DNA from: Acidimicrobiaceae bacterium
GTDB lineage: Bacteria; Actinomycetota; Acidimicrobiia; Acidimicrobiales; Microtrichaceae
Direction of reading: 5' to 3'
Assembly (NCBI GenBank): GCA_003514205.1
Contig: DORQ01000073.1
Span: 3,778-10,012, forward strand
DNA: 6,235 bases
The notes under the pieces were generated by a model that worked only from the letters and a program-made list of their open reading frames with translations, was not told the origin of the DNA and did no database searches. The translations under genes and the position numbers were made by a program. Positions 1 through 5,996 of the stretch are shown in pieces. Each line of letters opens with the position of its first letter. Position 1 is the stretch's first letter.

Positions 1-18
1 CACGACCACGACCACGAC
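1..18 (+). repeat. Tandem CACGAC hexamer repeat (three copies visible)
   Basis: Three perfect copies of CACGAC run from the window edge to 18 and encode alternating His and Asp at the end of the upstream protein. A CAT codon and a stop follow. The repeat may extend beyond the left edge, so its true copy number is unknown. Confidence 0.7.
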
Positions 19-24
19 CATTAA
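1..24 (+). CDS. C-terminal end of an upstream gene, possibly trigger factor
   Basis: Read in frame 1, the first 21 bases encode His-Asp-His-Asp-His-Asp-His and are followed by a TAA stop at 22-24, so an upstream plus-strand gene ends here. Only seven residues are visible, too few to identify it from sequence. Trigger factor (tig), a ribosome-associated chaperone, commonly lies just upstream of clpP in bacteria and can carry an acidic or His-rich tail, which makes it the best guess. A ClpP1 paralogue, which precedes ClpP2 in mycobacteria, is the other candidate but would not be expected to end in a His-Asp repeat. The 24-base gap to clpP suggests co-transcription. Confidence 0.45.
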   Translation, partial: HDHDHDH

Positions 25-38
25 TCCCCTTCTGCCCC

Positions 39-42
39 GGAG
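39..42 (+). promoter_or_regulatory. Ribosome binding site of clpP
   Basis: GGAG lies 6 bases before the GTG at 49. It supports that GTG as the start: the ATG at 71 is out of frame, and the next in-frame Met is at residue 90, well inside the conserved core. Confidence 0.7.
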
Positions 43-48
43 CGCTCC

Positions 49-696
49 GTGAACCCACAGGCGAATGTCTATGTACCAAACCCCAGCGTCAGCTGGACCG
101 AAGCTGGAGGGCGTCAGGCAGTTAGCGGCGACCTCTACTCCAGACTGCTTCGCGAGAACATCATCTTCCTCGGAACCCCGATTGATGACACCGTCGCGAA
201 CCTGATCTGTGCGCAGCTGCTCTTTCTCGAGGCGGAGAATCCTGACAAGGACATCCAGGTCTATATCAATAGCCCTGGCGGCGACATCAACGCCTTGTTG
301 GCGATCTACGACACCATGCAATACATCCGGCCCGAAATCACCACGTTGTGCTTCGGTCAGGCAGCCTCCGCTGCGGCTGTTCTGCTCGGCGCCGGCACGA
401 AGGGCAAACGACTTGCACTTCCAAACGCCCGAATTCTGATCCATCAGCCCTATGCCCAGAGCTATGGAAAGGCTTCAGACGTCGAGATTGCCGCTGCTGA
501 GATCATGCGTCTTAAAACGACACTCGAAGAGATTCTTGCTCGTCACACCGGACAAAGCTCAGAACGAATCGCGACAGACACCGATCGTGACTACGTGATG
601 ACTGCGGAGGAGGCCAAGGAATACGGCCTCATCGACGAAGTGCTGTCCGCTCGTGACTTCGTGGATAACTCCGGAGCGATTACCGCTGTTCGCTAG
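49..696 (+). CDS. clpP: ATP-dependent Clp protease proteolytic subunit, ClpP2-like
   Basis: ClpP is the serine peptidase that forms a barrel-shaped cytoplasmic protease; with an AAA+ unfoldase such as ClpX it degrades tagged or misfolded proteins. The 215-residue product has the full catalytic triad: Ser107 in GQAASAAA, His132 in ILIHQP and Asp181 in TDRD. The spacings (25 and 49 residues) equal those of E. coli Ser97, His122 and Asp171. The oligomer-core motif YINSPGGDI lies at residues 72-80. From memory, the [23 protein letters not shown] and [16 protein letters not shown] segments resemble mycobacterial ClpP2 more than ClpP1. The N-terminal 27 or so residues are variable and probably include a propeptide. 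The start is GTG with GGAG 6 bases before it. It follows the upstream gene by 24 bases and is followed by a 174-base gap before clpX, its natural partner. Identification is firm; the ClpP2 assignment is less so. Confidence 0.97.
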   Translation: MNPQANVYVPNPSVSWTEAGGRQAVSGDLYSRLLRENIIFLGTPIDDTVANLICAQLLFLEAENPDKDIQVYINSPGGDINALLAIYDTMQYIRPEITTLCFGQAASAAAVLLGAGTKGKRLALPNARILIHQPYAQSYGKASDVEIAAAEIMRLKTTLEEILARHTGQSSERIATDTDRDYVMTAEEAKEYGLIDEVLSARDFVDNSGAITAVR

Positions 697-734
697 AAGC
701 TCTGGGAAAACCCATGCTGCCGAGGAGTACAACG

Positions 735-763
735 GACGTGCCGTTCCTGTGGAGCGGCACGTT
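735..763 (+). other. Strong stem-loop between clpP and clpX
   Basis: A perfect 8-base inverted repeat, ACGTGCCG (736-743) and CGGCACGT (755-762), extends inward through TTCC/GGAG to a 3-base loop TGT at 748-750. It also gains a G-U pair at the base (735/763), giving about 13 pairs, two of them G-U. No run of T follows, so it is not a classical intrinsic terminator. It could be a T-less terminator, an attenuator reducing read-through into clpX, or an RNA-stability element protecting the 3' end of the clpP message. The structure is seen directly; its role is inferred. Confidence 0.6.
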
Positions 764-827
764 GAATATGGCGACCTGGCCGAGCGAATGCCGCACGGCG
801 AGTCCAAAGTAGGGCAGAATGGTGTGT

Positions 828-843
828 CTCGACTCTGGTCGGG
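828..843 (+). other. Short stem-loop upstream of the clpX ribosome binding site
   Basis: CTCGAC (828-833) can pair with GTCGGG (838-843) around a 4-base loop TCTG, giving six pairs including one T-G. It ends 14 bases before the AAGGGG ribosome binding site, so it does not sequester it. It may be chance. Confidence 0.25.
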
Positions 844-857
844 TTCACCGTTGGAAA

Positions 858-863
858 AAGGGG
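858..863 (+). promoter_or_regulatory. Ribosome binding site of clpX
   Basis: AAGGGG lies 7 bases before the GTG at 871. Together with the conserved MAKFGDGG N-terminus it fixes the clpX start. Confidence 0.6.
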
Positions 864-870
864 TTGCCGG

Positions 871-2145
871 GTGGCAAAGTTTGGCGATGGCGGCGAGCTT
901 CTGAAGTGCTCGTTCTGTGGAAAATCCCAAAAGCAGGTAAAGAAGCTGATCGCTGGCCCCGGCGTCTACATCTGCGATGAATGCATTGACCTCTGCAACG
1001 AGATCATTGAAGAGGAACTCACCGAATCAACTGACCTCGGTTTTGAGGAGCTCCCGAAGCCCCGAGAGATTTTCGAATTCCTCGACGGCTACATCGTCGG
1101 CCAAGAACGTGCAAAGCGCATCCTGTCAGTGGCGGTGTACAACCACTACAAGCGGGTTCAACATGGGTCGCTGCGTGACTCAGAAGTAGAGCTCGCAAAG
1201 TCGAACATCATGCTGATCGGCCCAACTGGTTGTGGCAAGACACTGATGGCTCAAACGCTCGCCAGGATGCTGAACGTTCCGTTCGCGATTGCTGACGCAA
1301 CCGCCCTCACCGAGGCTGGATATGTGGGTGAGGATGTCGAGAACATTCTCCTCAAGCTGCTGCAGGCGGCCGATTTCGATGTCAAGAAGGCCGAGTCGGG
1401 CATCGTGTACATCGATGAGATCGACAAGATCGCTCGCAAGAGCGAAAACCCATCCATCACTCGTGATGTTTCTGGCGAGGGCGTTCAGCAGGCACTTTTG
1501 AAGATCCTTGAAGGAACGGTTGCCTCCGTTCCACCACAGGGCGGTCGCAAACACCCCCACCAAGAGTTCATCCAGATTGACACCACCAATGTGTTGTTCA
1601 TCTGCGGCGGAGCGTTCGCCGGGCTTGATCGGATCATTGAACAACGTGTCGGTAGAAGCGGAATTGGTTTCGGGGCAGATCTCAAAACCTCTGCTTCGGG
1701 CCTCAAGCCAGACGTCTTTGCTGAGGTACTGCCCGAGGATCTCATCAAGTTCGGGCTCATCCCGGAGTTCATCGGCCGTTTGCCAGTCATGGGAGTGGTT
1801 GACAATCTGGATCGATCGGCGCTCGTGGAGATTCTCGTTGAGCCGAAGAATGCGCTGGTCAAGCAATACAAGAAATTCTTCTCGCTTGAAGAGGTCGACC
1901 TGGAGTTCACTCAGGAGGCGCTCGATGCCGTTGCCGATCAGGCCTTGGCCCGAGGCACGGGTGCTCGCGGACTTCGAGCAATTCTCGAAGAGGTGTTGCT
2001 TGGTGTGATGTACGACCTTCCCAGCCGTGATGACATCAGTGGCTGCATCGTGGAGGCCGACACAGTCGTGAACCGCACTGAGCCAACGTTGGTTCCCAAG
2101 GACGGCACAGCGAGAGCAACCCGCCAGCGCCGCGCCGCGTCTTGA
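871..2145 (+). CDS. clpX: ATP-dependent Clp protease ATP-binding subunit ClpX
   Basis: ClpX is a hexameric AAA+ unfoldase that recognises substrates, unfolds them and threads them into ClpP in the cytoplasm. The 424-residue product has the normal family length. Domains in order are an N-terminal zinc-binding domain with Cys13, Cys16, Cys35 and Cys38; Walker A GPTGCGKT at 117-124; pore loop GYVG at 150-153; and Walker B ending in Asp182-Glu183. Then come the RKH loop at 226-228; the ClpP-docking IGF tripeptide at 265-267; the arginine finger Arg303 in FIGRLP; and the sensor-2 motif GARGLR at 364-369. All key residues are present, so the protein should be active. The tail after about residue 400 is basic and non-conserved. 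The start is GTG with AAGGGG 7 bases upstream. It lies behind clpP, whose IGF-binding barrel it serves, and only 4 bases before folC, so the two are probably on one message. Confidence 0.98.
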   Translation: MAKFGDGGELLKCSFCGKSQKQVKKLIAGPGVYICDECIDLCNEIIEEELTESTDLGFEELPKPREIFEFLDGYIVGQERAKRILSVAVYNHYKRVQHGSLRDSEVELAKSNIMLIGPTGCGKTLMAQTLARMLNVPFAIADATALTEAGYVGEDVENILLKLLQAADFDVKKAESGIVYIDEIDKIARKSENPSITRDVSGEGVQQALLKILEGTVASVPPQGGRKHPHQEFIQIDTTNVLFICGGAFAGLDRIIEQRVGRSGIGFGADLKTSASGLKPDVFAEVLPEDLIKFGLIPEFIGRLPVMGVVDNLDRSALVEILVEPKNALVKQYKKFFSLEEVDLEFTQEALDAVADQALARGTGARGLRAILEEVLLGVMYDLPSRDDISGCIVEADTVVNRTEPTLVPKDGTARATRQRRAAS

Positions 2146-2149
2146 TGTA

Positions 2150-3502
2150 GTGCAGTCGCTTTCGCCAGAGGATCACGAGTATGTCCGAGGTGCCCTCCGG
2201 TATCTTCAGGGCCTTGTCGATCATGAACTGAGTTCAGTCGGCGTGAGTGCCGGGCAGATCGATGGCCTCGACTTGGGGCCAGTTGCCTCTGTGCTTGAGG
2301 CGCTCGGGAACCCGCAGCATTCGCTGCGCATCGTTCACGTGACGGGGACCAACGGCAAGGGGACTGTGTGTCGGATGGTCGAGTCCTTGGTGACGGTGTC
2401 TGGCCTCCGCGTTGGTACCTACCTCAGCCCCGAGGGGACGGTCAACGAGCGAATTCGGCTCGACCAGCGACCTGTGGAGGATCAGATTCTCGCGGATGCT
2501 GTCTGGACCGTGCGCGGAGTAGCGGAGCACCTTGAGATCGCCCTGACGGCCTTCGAAGCCATCACCTTGTGCGCCCTGGTTGTTTTCGCAGATGCCCCAG
2601 TCGACGTGGCAGTTGTGGAGGTTGGCCTCCTCGGGCGCTATGACGCGACCAACATTGTCGATGCCGATGTGGCTGTGATCACTACCGTCGGCGGAGATCA
2701 CACTGATTTCAAACCCGGCTGGGCTGAGCGAGTTGCGAGCGAAAAGGCCGGGATTATCAAGCCAAAGTCCATTGCTGTTCTTGGCGATATCGATGATGCG
2801 CTGGTTCCGGTTTTTGCTGCTGAGGGCCCAGCAACGCTCCTGCGTCTCGGAGACAACTTCTCCTGCGAGGAAAGCCGCCTGGCGGTTGGCGGTCGAGCAG
2901 TTGAACTTCTGACGACCTCCGGGGATCGGCACGAGGTGCTGCTTCCGCTGTTTGGTGAACACCAAGGTGACAACGCTGCCGTGGCGCTTACCGCTGCCGA
3001 AGCAATTCTCGGGACGCCATTGTCACGGGAGGTGATCGAGACCGCCTTTGCGGAGGTCCGCACGCCTGGGCGGATCGAGCTGCTCGCTCACTCCCCAGTG
3101 ATCGTGATCGATGGTGGCCATAACGAACATGCGGCAGCGGCTCTCGGTCGGACGCTGGCTGAGTCCTTCACGATCGTTGGGCGGAGGATCGCGGTGATTG
3201 GGATGCTTGCGGGGCGCGATCCTGCCAGGTTGCTTCGCCCTCTTCATGAGCATTTTCCTCTTGATCTGGTGCTCGCAGTTGAGATGAACAGCCCCCGGGC
3301 CATGTCAGCCAAGCTCATTGCCGAGGCGGCCGAGCACATCGGTATCGCAACCGTGGTGGTGCCCTCGCTGGAAATCGGGCTACAGCGGGCCTACAACCAA
3401 GCGGAGCCCGAAGATTTGGTGCTGGTCACAGGGTCATTCCGTCTCATGGATGATGCTCGTGCGACCTTTCGGAAGCTCTCCACTGCGGCCGAGGCCCGTT
3501 AG
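2150..3502 (+). CDS. folC: Folylpolyglutamate synthase / dihydrofolate synthase
   Basis: FolC adds glutamates to folates, and in many bacteria also joins the first glutamate to dihydropteroate; it is a cytoplasmic ATP-dependent ligase of the Mur ligase fold. The 450-residue product has the P-loop GTNGKGT at 66-72. The likely metal-site residues are Ser93, Glu157 and His184 (in GGDHTD), and the likely carbamylated lysine is Lys199 in SEKAGIIKP; equivalents are inferred from E. coli. The linker RTPGRIE lies at 304-310 and the C-terminal-domain motifs DGGHN (321-325) and VTGSFRL (426-432) follow. Several signatures differ from the usual form: SPHL is SPEG and one residue shorter to the next motif, GLGG is GLLG, and GAHN is GGHN. 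The GTG at 2150 is the best start: no Shine-Dalgarno is visible, but it sits 4 bases after the clpX stop, suggesting translational coupling. The family assignment is sure; whether it has both activities is not. Confidence 0.95.
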   Translation: MQSLSPEDHEYVRGALRYLQGLVDHELSSVGVSAGQIDGLDLGPVASVLEALGNPQHSLRIVHVTGTNGKGTVCRMVESLVTVSGLRVGTYLSPEGTVNERIRLDQRPVEDQILADAVWTVRGVAEHLEIALTAFEAITLCALVVFADAPVDVAVVEVGLLGRYDATNIVDADVAVITTVGGDHTDFKPGWAERVASEKAGIIKPKSIAVLGDIDDALVPVFAAEGPATLLRLGDNFSCEESRLAVGGRAVELLTTSGDRHEVLLPLFGEHQGDNAAVALTAAEAILGTPLSREVIETAFAEVRTPGRIELLAHSPVIVIDGGHNEHAAAALGRTLAESFTIVGRRIAVIGMLAGRDPARLLRPLHEHFPLDLVLAVEMNSPRAMSAKLIAEAAEHIGIATVVVPSLEIGLQRAYNQAEPEDLVLVTGSFRLMDDARATFRKLSTAAEAR

Positions 3503-3531
3503 CAAATTCGCCACGACGCCACCTTGGCTCG

Positions 3532-3537
3532 TATCGT
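3532..3537 (+). promoter_or_regulatory. Possible -10 element for a leaderless ndk transcript
   Basis: TATCGT fits the TANNNT pattern of actinobacterial housekeeping promoters and ends 7 bases before the ndk ATG at 3545. Transcription would therefore begin at or beside the start codon. No Shine-Dalgarno is visible before the ATG, which agrees with a leaderless message. The -35 region is weak: the best match is TTCGCC at 3507-3512, with a 19-base spacer. Confidence 0.35.
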
Positions 3538-3544
3538 CTGCGGC

Positions 3545-3952
3545 ATGGACCGCACACTTGTAATTTGTAAGCCCGACGCAGTTGAGCGAGGGCTCGTAGG
3601 CGAGATTCTCGCCCGTTTTGAACGCCGAACGCTCAAGATCGTTGCTGCTGAACTTCGTACCATTACTCCTGAACTGGCGGCGAAGCACTACGAAGAGCAC
3701 GTGGGCAAGGGCTTCTATGACGAACTGGTCTCCTTCATCGGACGGTCACCGTCGTTGGTGTTCGTATTGGAAGGTCCAGAGGACACCTGGAAGGTCGTTC
3801 GCGACATGATGGGCGCGACGAACCCTCGCAACTCTGCCCCAGGAACAGTTCGGGGCGATTTCGGGATCGACATGGGAGAGAACCTCATTCACGGCTCAGA
3901 TTCGCTGGAATCGGCGCAGCGTGAAATCGGGATCTTCTTTCCCGCTCTGTAG
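3545..3952 (+). CDS. ndk: Nucleoside diphosphate kinase
   Basis: Ndk transfers the gamma phosphate of ATP to nucleoside diphosphates through a phosphohistidine intermediate, keeping NTP and dNTP pools balanced in the cytoplasm. The 135-residue product has the normal bacterial length. The N-terminus RTLVICKPDAVERGLVGEI carries Lys9, ATNPRNSAPGTVRGDFG (residues 91-107) is the nucleotide-binding stretch, and the active-site motif NLIHGSDS has the catalytic His116. I chose the ATG at 3545 because the family's proteins start right before this RTL segment. An in-frame TTG at 3524 would add only MARIVCG and also lacks a ribosome binding site. It lies 42 bases after folC and may have its own promoter (TATCGT at 3532). 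All catalytic residues are present. Confidence 0.97.
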   Translation: MDRTLVICKPDAVERGLVGEILARFERRTLKIVAAELRTITPELAAKHYEEHVGKGFYDELVSFIGRSPSLVFVLEGPEDTWKVVRDMMGATNPRNSAPGTVRGDFGIDMGENLIHGSDSLESAQREIGIFFPAL

Positions 3953-3964
3953 CTTCCAACCCCC

Positions 3965-3988
3965 ACACTCGGGCGAAGCGCTGGGTGT
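3965..3988 (+). terminator. Possible terminator-like stem-loop after ndk
   Basis: ACACTCGG (3965-3972) pairs with CTGGGTGT (3981-3988), eight pairs with two G-T, around an 8-base loop GCGAAGCG. It starts 12 bases after the ndk stop, where a terminator would be expected, but no T run follows. It may end or attenuate the clpX-folC-ndk transcript before the mre operon. Confidence 0.35.
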
Positions 3989-4005
3989 TCGTGCTCCCGG
4001 CGCGA

Positions 4006-4011
4006 TACCAT
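4006..4011 (+). promoter_or_regulatory. Possible -10 element for the mreBCD operon
   Basis: TACCAT fits the TANNNT consensus of actinobacterial primary-sigma promoters. It would give a 5' leader of roughly 60 bases before the mreB ATG. The -35 region, around 3983-3989, is a poor match (GGGTGT or GGTGTT) and overlaps the stem-loop after ndk. Position and operon logic support it more than the sequence does. Confidence 0.35.
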
Positions 4012-4063
4012 GCTTTCTCACCCGGATCGCGGATGTTCAACCAACTGCGACACGACTCAGCCA

Positions 4064-4068
4064 GGGAG
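4064..4068 (+). promoter_or_regulatory. Ribosome binding site of mreB
   Basis: GGGAG (within AGGGAGAG, 4063-4070) lies about 11 bases before the ATG at 4080, with the GAG end 9 bases away. An in-frame stop at 4071-4073 makes that ATG the first possible start. Confidence 0.6.
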
Positions 4069-4079
4069 AGTGAGACGCA

Positions 4080-5123
4080 ATGGCTTCAAGATTCTCCTCG
4101 TTCTCCTCGGTCCTTGGTCGCGACATGGCCATCGACCTCGGGACGGCGAACACGTTGGTGTACGTCCGCGGTGAAGGGATTGTTCTGCGCGAACCCTCAG
4201 TGGTGGCAGTCGATACCCGCACTGGCGAGCCGCTCGCAGTTGGTGTTGAAGCGAAACGAATGATTGGACGGACGCCGAGTCATATCCAAGCAATTCGACC
4301 CTTGCGCGACGGAGTCATCAATGATTTCGAGATTTGCGAGAAGATGCTTCGCTACTTCATCAACAAGGTGCATGCTCGGCGCTTCGCTCGACCTCGAATG
4401 GTGATCTGCGTGCCGGGAGGCATTACCGGAGTGGAACAGCGAGCGGTGCAAGAGGCTGCCGAGTACGCGGGAGCCGCGAAACCTGCGTACATCATCGAGG
4501 AACCCATGGCGGCAGCGATCGGTGCAGATCTGCCAGTGCAGGAACCTCGCGGCAACATGATCGTCGACATTGGCGGCGGCACGACCGAGGTGGCCGTGAT
4601 TTCGCTTGGCGGAGTGGTCGCGAGCCAATCAGTGCGCGTCGCAGGCGACGAATTGGATGAGGCAATCATTCAGTTCGTGAAGAAGGAGTACAGCCTGGCC
4701 CTCGGCGAGCGAACTGCCGAAGAGGTCAAAATGTATCTCGGCTCAGCCTGGCCACTCGAGCAGGAGATCTTTGCTGAGGTTCGCGGACGTGACCTGGTTT
4801 CTGGTCTACCAAAGACCATTCTGACCTCAACAGACGAGATCCGCGAAGCGATTGCGGAGCCTGTTTCAGCGATCGTGGATGCAGTGAAGTTCACGCTGGA
4901 CAAGACGCCACCCGAGCTCGCTGCAGACATTATGGAGCAGGGCATAGTCCTCGCTGGCGGCGGCGCATTGCTGGCTGGCATCGAAACCCGCCTGTATCAC
5001 GAGACCGGGATGCCAATTCGAATCGCGAAAAATCCCCTTGATGCGGTGGCTCTTGGTTCAGGGCAATGTCTCGAAGCATTCGAATCACTGCAAGGCGTCT
5101 TGTTCTCTTCTAGTCGCGACTAG
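4080..5123 (+). CDS. mreB: Rod-shape determining protein MreB (bacterial actin)
   Basis: MreB is an ATP-binding actin homologue that forms short filaments under the cytoplasmic membrane and guides lateral peptidoglycan synthesis with MreC, MreD, RodA and a class B PBP. The 347-residue product has the usual length. It shows the phosphate-1 motif DLGTANT (19-25), VPGGITG (111-117), IIEEPMAAAIGA (138-149), phosphate-2 DIGGGTTE (163-170) and the adenosine motif LAGGGALLAG (291-300). Before the actin fold lies a short N-terminal extension, MASRFSSFSSVLGRD. Its FSSFSS is encoded by a perfect 9-base tandem repeat and may belong to the membrane-contacting end. The ATG at 4080 has a Shine-Dalgarno and an in-frame stop just upstream. 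It is the first gene of a compact mreBCD operon, 11 bases before mreC, and probably has its own promoter. MreB and the related Mbl cannot be told apart from sequence alone, but the neighbours favour MreB. Confidence 0.97.
   Translation: MASRFSSFSSVLGRDMAIDLGTANTLVYVRGEGIVLREPSVVAVDTRTGEPLAVGVEAKRMIGRTPSHIQAIRPLRDGVINDFEICEKMLRYFINKVHARRFARPRMVICVPGGITGVEQRAVQEAAEYAGAAKPAYIIEEPMAAAIGADLPVQEPRGNMIVDIGGGTTEVAVISLGGVVASQSVRVAGDELDEAIIQFVKKEYSLALGERTAEEVKMYLGSAWPLEQEIFAEVRGRDLVSGLPKTILTSTDEIREAIAEPVSAIVDAVKFTLDKTPPELAADIMEQGIVLAGGGALLAGIETRLYHETGMPIRIAKNPLDAVALGSGQCLEAFESLQGVLFSSSRD
4092..4109 (+). repeat. 9-base tandem duplication inside mreB
   Basis: TTCTCCTCG occurs twice in direct succession (4092-4100 and 4101-4109), in frame, encoding Phe-Ser-Ser twice at residues 5-10 of MreB. 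It adds three residues to the variable N-terminus and leaves the actin core intact. Confidence 0.85.
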
Positions 5124-5127
5124 GGAG
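5122..5127 (+). promoter_or_regulatory. Ribosome binding site of mreC, overlapping the mreB stop
   Basis: AGGGAG starts inside the mreB TAG stop (5121-5123) and ends 7 bases before the TTG at 5135. It decides in favour of this TTG start: the GTG at 5127 is out of frame and the next in-frame ATG (residue 17) would cut into the membrane segment. Confidence 0.75.
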
Positions 5128-5134
5128 TGCACTC

Positions 5135-5971
5135 TTGGTTCATTCACGACCCACTCGTACGCCGCGGACGACACTCGCCGTTATGGTGCTGTTGTCGCTC
5201 ACAGTCCTCACGATTGGCGGGAAAGACCTTCCCGTGTTTGGATCAGTTCGCGGCGCCGCAGTCGATCTGGTTGCCGGGCTGAGTGAGTCAACCAGGGGTA
5301 TCACCAAGCCTGTTCGTAGCTGGTGGGGCGGAGCCACGGAGTATGACGACCTCCTTGCCGACAACAAGCGACTGCAGGATGAAGTCGATGTGCTTCGAAG
5401 CAAGCAGATTCGAAATCAGACTGCCGCGGCGGATCTTCAGCGTTTGCAGGAACAACTGAACATTCCCTTCGTGAGTGACATTCCATCGGTGATCGCTCAG
5501 GTCACCACTGGGCCGTATTCCAACTTTGATTCCAACACGCTGCAGGTGAATCGCGGTTCCAAGGACGGCGTCAAAAAGGGCATGACAGTGGTTACCAACG
5601 CTGGGCTCGTTGGAATGATTCTCGAAGTGACCAACGAGAATTCGATTGTGCGCCTCATCACCGATTACGACTTCGTGGTTGGTATCAAGATCGCCAGCGA
5701 CGGCAACTACGCGACTGGTCACGGAACTGGTCCCGAGTCCCCGTTCCTGATCGACGATGGGATTGAGATCACTGCGAAGGTGGCCAAAGGCGACGCTGTG
5801 GTCACCAGTGGTCTGGAGTCATCAGCATTTCCTGCAGGAATTCCTGTTGGCATCATCGACAAGGTGGAACAGAGTCAGGCTCAGCAAACCCAAGTGGTCG
5901 AAGTGAAGCTTGCAGTGGATCTGGTGCGGCTGAATGTCGTCTCAATCCTGCTGAGAGAGCGGCCTGCGTGA
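5135..5971 (+). CDS. mreC: Rod shape-determining protein MreC
   Basis: MreC is a single-pass membrane protein that links MreB to the extracytoplasmic wall-synthesis enzymes and is thought to activate the elongation transpeptidase. The 278-residue product has a short basic N-terminus (Arg5, Arg8, Arg11), a membrane segment at about 13-28 (TLAVMVLLSLTVLTIG) and a coiled coil at about 68-108 (ADNKRLQDEVDVLR region). A C-terminal beta-rich domain follows, with the family-typical stretches VNRGSKDGVKKGMTVVTNAGLVG (by position 138-160) and KGDAVVTSGLESSAFPAGIPVG (218-239). Length and order match the family. It starts at a rare TTG, supported by AGGGAG 7 bases upstream. It lies 11 bases after mreB and 25 before mreD, so translation is probably coupled. 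The short, moderately polar linker after the membrane segment is the least conserved part. Confidence 0.95.
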   Translation: MVHSRPTRTPRTTLAVMVLLSLTVLTIGGKDLPVFGSVRGAAVDLVAGLSESTRGITKPVRSWWGGATEYDDLLADNKRLQDEVDVLRSKQIRNQTAAADLQRLQEQLNIPFVSDIPSVIAQVTTGPYSNFDSNTLQVNRGSKDGVKKGMTVVTNAGLVGMILEVTNENSIVRLITDYDFVVGIKIASDGNYATGHGTGPESPFLIDDGIEITAKVAKGDAVVTSGLESSAFPAGIPVGIIDKVEQSQAQQTQVVEVKLAVDLVRLNVVSILLRERPA

Positions 5972-5984
5972 TTGCCCCTCCGAT

Positions 5985-5990
5985 GGGAAG
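5985..5990 (+). promoter_or_regulatory. Ribosome binding site of mreD
   Basis: GGGAAG lies 6 bases before the GTG at 5997. It selects this start over the TTG at 5972, which opens a different frame and does not encode a membrane protein. Confidence 0.6.
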
Positions 5991-5996
5991 ACGCCA

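Larger units (their letters stand above)
697..870. other. clpP-clpX intergenic region, no supported gene
   Basis: This 174-base gap is the longest in the window. I find no protein-coding gene in it: the open frames that cross it overlap clpP and clpX, lack a ribosome binding site and show no recognisable motif. It holds a strong stem-loop (735-763), a smaller one (828-843) and a 4-pair TGGG/CCCA hairpin (703-714) just after the clpP stop. No clear TANNNT -10 element with a -35 partner was seen, so an own promoter for clpX is possible but unsupported. Confidence 0.6.
3953..4079. other. ndk-mreB intergenic region
   Basis: This 127-base stretch has no supported gene. It holds a stem-loop after ndk (3965-3988), a possible -10 element (4006-4011) and the mreB ribosome binding site. 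An in-frame TGA at 4071 rules out any mreB start upstream of it. Confidence 0.6.

Noticed and set aside
703..714. TGGG/CCCA hairpin just after clpP as a terminator
   Set aside because: Only four pairs and no T run, so it is too weak to call.
653..904. Plus-strand open frame spanning the clpP-clpX gap (83 codons)
   Set aside because: It overlaps the end of clpP and the start of clpX, has no ribosome binding site and no recognisable motif, and the sequence under it is better explained as a structured spacer.
1180..1866. Minus-strand open frame of 228 codons inside clpX
   Set aside because: It lies wholly antisense to conserved clpX coding sequence and encodes no recognisable domain; long antisense frames are expected opposite GC-rich genes.
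2234..2965. Minus-strand open frame of 243 codons inside folC
   Set aside because: It is antisense to the conserved P-loop and ligase motifs of folC, with no motif of its own.
3524..3544. TTG start giving ndk seven extra residues
   Set aside because: Neither start has a ribosome binding site, but the ATG at 3545 matches the usual Ndk N-terminus and fits a -10 element at leaderless spacing.
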